Shown: positions 57,801 through 64,000 of the stretch, one piece after another
Layout: every line of letters starts with the position of its first letter
Position numbering within the stretch: the first letter of the stretch is position 1
Assembly (NCBI GenBank): GCA_010909165.1
Contig: MU008160.1
Location: 930,001-994,000, forward strand
Direction of reading: 5' to 3'
Source of the DNA: Anthoceros angustus
Lineage: Eukaryota; Streptophyta; Anthocerotopsida; Anthocerotales; Anthocerotaceae
DNA length: 64,000 nucleotides
Position numbers and translations under genes: made by a program
The notes under the pieces: generated by a model
What the model was told of the DNA's origin: nothing
Databases searched by the model: none
Seen by the model: only the letters and a program-made list of their open reading frames with translations

Positions 57801-59062
57801 ATGGAGACACGTTTTCTCCTGTTGTGAAGCCGTCTTCCGTCAGAATTCTACTTGCCATGGCTGCTCAATTTGACCTCGAACTCCATCAAATGGATGTGTG
57901 CACCGCCTTTCTCCATGGCGAACTCGAGGAGGTCTTGTATATGGTTCAGCCTGAAGGGTTCGTTGATAAGCAGTTCCCGGAGAAGTTCTGCAAGTTGCTG
58001 AAAACTTTGTACGGGCTTAAGCAAAGCCCCCGTGCCTGGTACAAAAGAATCATGAAGTTCCTCAAACAACATGGTTTTGTACAGTCCCCTGCGGATTCAA
58101 ATGTGTTTTACCTGGATACTGATGGGCTCTTTGTCATCCTAGCGCTCTATGTTGATGATGCGATCTTGCTTAGTAATCATCCTGAGCAGCTTGCTCAGGT
58201 AAAGGCCCTTCTTAGGTCTGAGTTCGAAATGACGGACCAGGGCCCCCTTGCATTCTGTCTTGGAATCCAGATTCTACGGGATAGGTCACAAGGCATCATC
58301 ATACTACATCAGACCAAATACATTAAAGAGATTCTGAAGAGGTTTAACTTGGATTCTGCTAAGCCCGTCTCAACACCTACAGCGGTGGGGGAGAAGTTGA
58401 CCTCGGAACAGTCACCACAGGATGCTGTTGATGAGACTTTGATGGCTGGTATTCCATATGCTCAGGCTGTAGGATGCTTGATCTTCCTTGCTAACTGGAC
58501 ACGCCCCGACATTAGCTACTCTGTCAGTGTTGTGTCACAGTTCTTGAAGGCACCTGGAAAAGCACATTGGGGTGCGGTTAAGCGCATATATCGATATCTC
58601 CGAGGCACCATACGATATGGTCTACACTATACCAAGACTGGTAAGAGGGAGTTTGACTTAACTTCATTTGCTGATGCCGACTGGGCGTCGGATGCAGACA
58701 CAAGGAAAAGTCTTTCAGCTCATGTGTTCTTGCTAGCTCAAGGTGCAGTGAATTGGTCTTGTAAGAAACAGACCTCCCTTGCGCTTTCCTCGACTGAAGC
58801 CGAGTACAAGGCCCTGACAGATGCGTGTAAGGAGTTACAATGGGAACGACAATTTCTAAATGCTGTTCACTTACCTCAGAAGGGCCCGACTTTGCTTCTG
58901 TGTGATAATTTATCAGCTATAGCCTTGGTTTCCAATCCCCGCTTTCATGCTAGAACCAAGCACATAGAACTTTATCATCATTATATCCGAGACGTGGCTG
59001 AAAGGGGCATAGTCAAGGTGGAATATGTCGATCTTGATAATCATCGGCGATGTTCTTACTAA
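54826..59062 (+). pseudogene. Copia gag-pol polyprotein, interrupted
   Basis: ATG at 54,826; the open frame upstream to 54,745 begins at TTG. Residues 1-656 are open: UBN2-type gag (FDGKPARFESWKARMKANL), zinc knuckle C270xxC273xxxxH278xxxxC283, protease VDSGAT with D337, pre-integrase zinc-binding region (LWHARLGHV), integrase with D537, D600 and E636 (spacing D62D35E). A TAA follows near 56,796, and 56,797-57,430 needs several frame changes: the integrase C-terminal part reappears at 56,892 (VHLKVFGSPAFAF). Reverse transcriptase and RNase H are open to 59,062, with WVFKTKLKADG, YVDD (about 58,148) and STEAEYKA. A last frame change near 59,045 cuts off the RNase H tail at the usual DVLTKG. 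At least three disruptions; no active polyprotein as given. Confidence 0.93.
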
Positions 59063-59363
59063 GGGCCCGAGTGTCAAACACTACAAACATCTTTCAGCTT
59101 CCGAGGGTGTTCCTATACCTCTGAAAAATTCACCTACCTATGGCAGCAGGTGTGGCAGCTGAAAGGAAAATTGACATGTCCTCGCAGGGACTACTTTTCA
59201 GTCTAAGTTCCTGGGCCGTTGTGGACAGGACATGTCCCTATGCCGTCTCTGTGCTGCATACAGGTTGAGTCACACAGTTGGCACGTTTAGTGGATGAAGC
59301 AGATTTGCTAAACCTAGTCGTGAATGTTGCCAAGCACGTGAGTTTACAAATGAGCTCACCAAG

Positions 59364-59995
59364 TTAGGACGTTGGCCGATGAACATAACCCAGGAGCTCC
59401 AATTCTCTGATAACAGCTCTACACTCAGCTGGAGTCAGAGGATGAGCAAGGATGTCCTTGGGCTGTGACTGCTGTAGTAGCTCCTCAAGCTCCTTCGTCC
59501 TCTCTCTCGCAGAATTAAGGACAGTCTTCAATTCGTCACACTTCTCTAACGTTTTATGGAGATGCCACAAGAGGTTCCGCTCAGTCTGACTTGACCACCA
59601 GGAGCTAGGGCTGGCATATTGAGTTGCGGCAGAGGGAGCTGACTGTTAAGTTGTTCTCCGTTGAGAGGAAACTCTGGTCTTTCCCTTGCTGTTGTGATGC
59701 TCAATCTTGGCCCTAGGTTGGTGAGTTCCCAGGTCACTGTCTTCCTCGTCTGTGCTGTAGCGTGAAGCTTCCTTCTCCTTTGGTGGTGATCGTGGTCTCT
59801 TCTGGCTAGGGAGCTCACAGTTCTTGATGCGGGCCATTGTTCTCTTCACCGCAATCAAACCTAAGAGGATCAAGGCGGTGCCGGCTATTAGTAGCAGGCC
59901 CCATGGCGCAGGTGTGTCTTCCATGATGCGTACGAAGGTATTCGAAGAGACTACCGCGGGGAGCACCCCCGCTCTTGGAAATAATGTTCGCACGA
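59364..59995 (-). pseudogene. Antisense ORF in the Copia 3' region (membrane segment plus coiled coil)
   Basis: On the minus strand a frame runs from about 59,995 to 59,364, with one in-frame TAA near 59,650. The first part has a clear transmembrane helix (PWGLLLIAGTALILLGLIAV) followed by a basic stretch (KRTMARIK, KRPRSPPKEKE) and an acidic/Ser region. After the stop come heptad-like helices (LWHLHKTLEKCDELKTVLNS, TKELEELLQQSQ). No ATG begins it; internal ATG codons exist just before the membrane segment. It lies opposite to gag-pol, between RNase H and the PPT. Antisense ORFs at this place are known from some plant LTR elements. It is not recognised as any known protein. Confidence 0.5.
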
Positions 59996-60029
59996 TACAT
60001 GATGCTCTGCTGTCATACCCCTACGGACG

Positions 60030-60042
60030 GGTTAAGAGGGAG
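60030..60042 (+). promoter_or_regulatory. Copia polypurine tract
   Basis: GGTTAAGAGGGAG directly before the 3' LTR; primes plus-strand synthesis in LTR elements. Confidence 0.8.
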
Positions 60043-60221
60043 TGTCAATAAAAAGAGTTTAACCCCGCCCTTGGGTTGTGTAAGTTAGGGCTAGTTATTT
60101 GTAACTTAGGGTTACACATACAATTTTGTATTTAACGGACACTTGTGTTTAATTTATTCATTTCGCTTCTTGTGCACTTGTGAGTGTTTGTGTACGAGAG
60201 CTTCCGCTTTATTTATTCTCA
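60043..60221 (+). repeat. Copia 3' LTR
   Basis: 179 bp, same sequence as the 5' LTR. Confidence 0.95.
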
Positions 60222-60226
60222 GGCAA
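60222..60226. repeat. Right target-site duplication GGCAA of the Copia element
   Basis: Matches 53,409-53,413. Confidence 0.85.
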
Positions 60227-61539
60227 TGGAAACCCGTTATCAAAAGAAAGCCACCATGGAGGAAAGGGGGAGACCCACCACATTCTGTTCTCGATGGCCA
60301 AGGAGAGCAGATTTCTTTTGTGTAGGGAGCACATATATACCCTACGCAATGGCGTGGTGCTGAGGGCGGATCTATTTCAAACCAGGGGGAGATCAAATCT
60401 CTGTTACAGATGTCATCGTAACGGACCCAACCCGAGACACCGTTTGTGAGCATGTCATCATCAACCCTCCAAGTTGGGCGGCGGAGGGATGCGCGACATC
60501 CAAAGTACATAAGTACACGCCTATGCAAGATGGCCCTGCCCTCATCCCCCTCGCCATCGAGACCCACGGGACCATGGGCAAGGATCTCGGACGGGTCATA
60601 AAGGATTGTGCTAAAGCCTACCACGGTCGACCGAGGGCTCGGCCGTGCATCCAGGCTTTCTGAATCGCACCAGCCTCTTTTTCTACCGCGATGAGGTTTC
60701 GCTTGGGCTTGGTTCAGCCTTTGGCCTGTTCTCTATCATATTGTAGCTATGGGGCCCTCCTCGACGACTCTGGGTCCCACCTACCTCGCTTTCCAACTGG
60801 AGGGCACGGTGTTGCTACGAATGATGCCGTTTTGCTACCCAAGCCAGATGCCAGGAGCCCACTCCCTTCCCCACGCAAGAGTGGAGGCGAGCTCAAGTAG
60901 GCCGAAACAGAGAATCCAAGAAGGCCCTCTACCGCCTTGCTTCTCCCGGAGAGAGGTCTCAAGGTCAGTAGCCTGGCCCACGTGGAGCGTGGAAAAAAGA
61001 GGCATGGCCGCCCTGGCCTCCGAGGATAAGGAATCCCTAGCCAACCTTAGGGAAACCTTCAAGGGGAAGGCCCCCTCCTGAATACCTGAGATGAAGTCCT
61101 CTACGATGGGGGAATCCCGGATTAAGAACTAAAAGACCAAGACGGGGGCAGAGAGGCCCTAGCTTCCACGGAAGGCCATCGACGTCAAAGCCTCCATGGC
61201 TAGCAGACCAGTGCTCCCAAAGGCAATAGGTAAACCCAGAGGCTTGTGGTACACTCGAAGGTGCCTGGCCAATGATGTCCCTAAGCACTTGCATAACTTA
61301 TTTATCGAAGTTCCCCAAGTTTATAAAAAATTGAGAGGAAGTTACTATTCTAGTAGGATATCTTGGCCCGATGCACGAACGATGCTAACCCAAGATGTCC
61401 CAAGGGCTTACATAACCTGCCTAAAACCTGTTTATCGAACTTTCCCAGCTCGATAAAAACTGGAAGCTCGATAGAGAGACTGGATAGAAGCAACCTTTCT
61501 AACAGTAGGCTCAAGATGTCACGCTTCGCAGAATTTTGA
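60227..61539. other. Unrecognised sequence right of the Copia element
   Basis: Moderately GC-rich. Open frames on both strands (for example 60,749-61,081 +, 60,624-60,154 -) have no recognisable product. A diverged direct repeat of about 130 bp occupies 61,265-61,520 (GATGTCCC, TTTATCGAA, TTCCC, CGATAAAAA). Confidence 0.35.
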
Positions 61540-61880
61540 GGCATTTACCTCCTCACATCGTCACTGAAGAACCGCGTGACCTCAAGGTCCTCACCATGCT
61601 TGCGAGAAGCTGCAAGCTGTTGGCAGAGACGGGGAGGATGGCCATCATGATCTCACACGTACTGGCCCAAATAGAAGAAGCCCATCGAACATGGGTAGAT
61701 TTTAAGGCCATTGTGTTTGGCAGGTTTGTCCCGAAGACTTTTCCTCAGAAGCTTTTGCCAATTGTATCCCTGAGCGAATGCTTCCCCCTGATCTTGTATG
61801 AACACTAATTCCTGGATATGTCCGGTAGATCTTGTGGACTTCGTGTCACAAACACCTGCCATTCTGCACTTCTTTTGAGG
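61540..61880 (+). other. Conserved ~330-bp dispersed fragment, copy B
   Basis: Matches the minus strand of 39,690-40,030, with the peptide core SCKLLAETGRMAIMI, VLAQIEEAHRTW and similarity continuing into CAAACACCTGCCATTCTGCA. It lies a few hundred bases before the third PPR gene. Confidence 0.55.
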
Positions 61881-62029
61881 ATTCCAGCCACACGGCCGGC
61901 AAGCTCCAGGGAAAGCCACGGGCGTAGAGCTGGAAAAAAACATGCAGCGCTGGAAATCGCAAGCGAGCCATGGTCGGTGGGGTAACTAGTGTTCTAGGAA
62001 GAGCTTCAGCACGTCTGCCTGCACCTTTG

Positions 62030-64000
62030 CCCCACAAGCAAGTGGGAAGGTGGTGCAATCTTGCCACACAGCCAGCCCGTCCAAGAGAATGTGCGGCTCC
62101 TGCTCCTGCTCCTGCTCCTGCTGCTGCCCCTGCTGGAGACAGATACTCTAGGGAGAGTCATGACCAGGAGAGGTTGTGGCTACAATTTTTCAGGACCCAA
62201 CACTGTGGTGGGATAACAGGCAAACTAAGAAGAGCCGTGGTTCGCCTGACTTCCGGCACAGGCAGTCCCACGAGGTCCTCTGGTTGAACAACTTTTACAA
62301 GCCAGGTTGGGTGGATGTGCGGGTTGCTGCTCTGGATATGCATATGGGTATAGTGAAGGATCTATGTCACGAGGGCCATGTCGCAGAGGCTGTTGAGGCT
62401 TTAGAGCGTCTGGTACGCACAGGGCATTGTATTTGCAAGTCTGTGGTTTACAGTCCTGAATAGATGTGTGGTGAAGAAGGATCTGGTTTTGGGTCGCCGT
62501 GTCCACGCTTTGACAGCTATGGCTGGGTATCAGTCGGACACGTTCTTGGCTTCCATATCCTGCGGATGTATGCTTCTCATGGCAGGTTGCAAGACGCGAT
62601 GCATGTTTTGTTTTGGTTGCGAACCAGATACTTTCACATGGTCTGCCATAATTTCTGCGCATGTTAAACAAGGACAAGACAAGCAGGCCATACAACTGTA
62701 TCATGGGATGTGCAGATCTGGTGTGAAGCCAGATTGCCATGTCTTTGTGGCGGCCCTTCAGGCTTGTGGAAGGGAGTCAGACTTGAGAACTGGGCAGCAA
62801 GTGCATGCGGATTTGCTGGCCAGTGGCGTTGAGCCTGATTTGTTTGTCTGTAACTCTGGTAAACATGTATGGCGCGGCAGCTTGGAAGATGCTCGGGAGT
62901 TTTGACAGACTTAGTCAGAAAAATGTGGTGACGTGGACTGCTCTGATAGCAGGATATTCTCAGCAGGGCATGGGGCAGGAAGCCTGCCTCTACAGTGCTA
63001 TGCAAGAGGAAGGCTTGGGTACCCAATTCTGTAACATTTGCGTGCCTCCTGCAGGCATGTGCTGTGGGCACCCCAGCATTGGATGAGGAAGGCTTCTTCA
63101 TTCACAAATTAGAGAACGAGGACATCAGGCTGATTTGTTTGTTGCCAACTGCTTGATGAGCATGTACGCAAAGTGTGGCAGCTTGGAAGATGCACACAGG
63201 GTGTTTGATGCTCTTGGTCACAAGGATGTTGTAACATGGAACACTATAATTGGGGGATATTCCCAGCAAGGCATGGGGCAGGAAGCCCTGTGTCTATACA
63301 GTGCTATGCAAGAAGACGGCCTTGTGGCACCCGACTCTGTGACATTTGTATCCCTGTTGCAGGCATGTGCAGGTGTGGGTGCACCGGCATTGATGCAGGG
63401 AAAGGAGCTTCATGCACAGATTACAGCACGTGGACTTGAAGCTGATGTATTTGTATCCAATAGCATGGTGACCATGTATGCTAAGTGTGGCAGCTTGGAA
63501 GATGCGCAAAGAGTGTTTGACAGACTTGGGCAAAAAAATGTGGTGACGTGGACTGCCATGATATCAGGGTATTCCCAGCAGGGCATGGGGCATGAGTCCC
63601 TCCGGCTGTACAGTGATATGCAAGATGCAGGCGTTGCTGTCCCCAATTCAGTTACATTCTTGTCTCTTTTGCAGGCATGTGCAAGTGTGGGCGCCCTTGC
63701 ATTGGAAAAGGGGAAGCACCTTCATTGGCAAATTGGGGAACAAGGATATCAAGCTGATGTGTTGGTAGCCAACAGTGTGGTGAACATGTATGCAAAGTGT
63801 GGTAGTTTGGAAGATGCGCAAAGAGTGTTTGATGCACTTGTTCATAAGGATGTCGTGACGTGGAATGCTATGATTGGAGGATATTCCCAGCAAGGCATGG
63901 GGCAGGAAGCCCTCCAGCTTTACAGTGTGATGCAAGAAGATGGCATTTCTTTCCCTGACAACATAACATTCATGTGCCTCCTGCAGGCATGTGCAATTGT
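62030..64000 (+). pseudogene. Third PPR gene of the same family, frameshifted, runs off the window
   Basis: The N-terminal PDF-like block is present (ERLWLQFF, then frame change, PTLWWDNRQTKKS, GSPDFRHRQSHEVLWLNNFY, KPGWVD), followed by PLS-type PPR repeats. Frame changes are needed near 62,190, 62,450, 62,560, 62,870 and 63,100. From about 63,105 to the end of the window one frame is open with LFVANCLMSMYAKCGSLEDA, KDVVTWNTIIGGYSQQGMGQ, FVSLLQACAGVGAPAL and two more triplets, so the 3' half may be intact. It shares domain layout with the genes at 4406 and 9949 but is more distant (CGSLEDAQRVFD, YSQQGMGQEALxLYS). The terminal domain lies outside, so DYW:KP cannot be checked. No safe start codon was found; a GCTCCTGCTCCTGCTCCTGC run lies at about 62,096. 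Confidence 0.75.

Larger units (their letters stand above)
53414..60221 (+). mobile_element. Full-length Ty1/Copia LTR retrotransposon, 6808 bp
   Basis: Two 179-bp LTRs (TGTC...CTCA) that look identical, a 5-bp target duplication GGCAA, a primer-binding site for initiator tRNA-Met directly after the 5' LTR and a purine tract directly before the 3' LTR. Internal order is gag, protease, integrase, reverse transcriptase, RNase H, which is the Copia order. Two extra coding regions are unusual: a 182-codon ORF between PBS and gag, and an antisense ORF between RNase H and the PPT. pol is interrupted by indels, so this copy could not move on its own products. Such an element moves through an RNA intermediate. 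Confidence 0.95.

Overview
The window is nuclear DNA of a land plant, most likely a fern, with a lycophyte such as Isoetes or a hornwort as alternatives. Genes with spliceosomal introns (an FG nucleoporin and an LSD1/LOL1-type zinc-finger gene) and an EXORDIUM-type cell-wall gene show a plant. The main clue to lineage is a family of PPR proteins whose terminal DYW domain ends in GRP and carries a KKP motif at its start. This is the DYW:KP variant, linked to U-to-C organelle RNA editing in ferns, hornworts and some lycophytes. Assignment below this level is inference.

Layout. 1-1.8 kb: 3' exons of an FG nucleoporin. 3.1-4.1 kb: antisense remnant of a lectin receptor kinase. 4.4-7.9 kb: an intact intronless PPR-DYW:KP gene of 1165 codons. 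8.5-9.7 kb: GAA microsatellites and SINE-like repeats. 9.9-13.9 kb: a second, frameshifted and internally triplicated PPR-DYW:KP copy. 14.2-16.1 kb: repeats and a second receptor-kinase remnant. 16,216-35,792: a 19.6-kb GC-rich segment bounded by perfect 26-bp terminal inverted repeats and a perfect 8-bp target-site duplication, that is, a very large DNA transposon. It holds inverted tandem arrays, large tandem duplications and a decayed integrase-core pseudogene near its right end. 36.9-37.9 kb: an intact PHI-1/EXORDIUM gene. 39.3-40.5 kb: a third kinase remnant and dispersed repeats. 40.5-43.5 kb: an AT-rich stretch with one small secreted Cys-rich reading frame. 43.65-45.9 kb: a seven-exon LSD1/LOL1 gene. 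46.4-53.0 kb: minisatellites, a composite satellite with four copies, a second integrase-core pseudogene and a LINE fragment. 53,414-60,221: a full-length Ty1/Copia element with apparently identical LTRs, a GGCAA target duplication, a broken pol, an extra 5' ORF and an antisense 3' ORF. 62.0 kb to the end: a third, frameshifted PPR gene running off the window.

Intact host genes are few (nucleoporin, PPR, EXORDIUM, LSD1/LOL1) and do not form a pathway; repeats and mobile DNA dominate. Several independent loci (second and third PPR copies, Copia pol, satellite copies, duplications inside the large transposon) show many short indels. These may be real decay or residual assembly error, and read-level evidence is needed before any of them is called a pseudogene with certainty.
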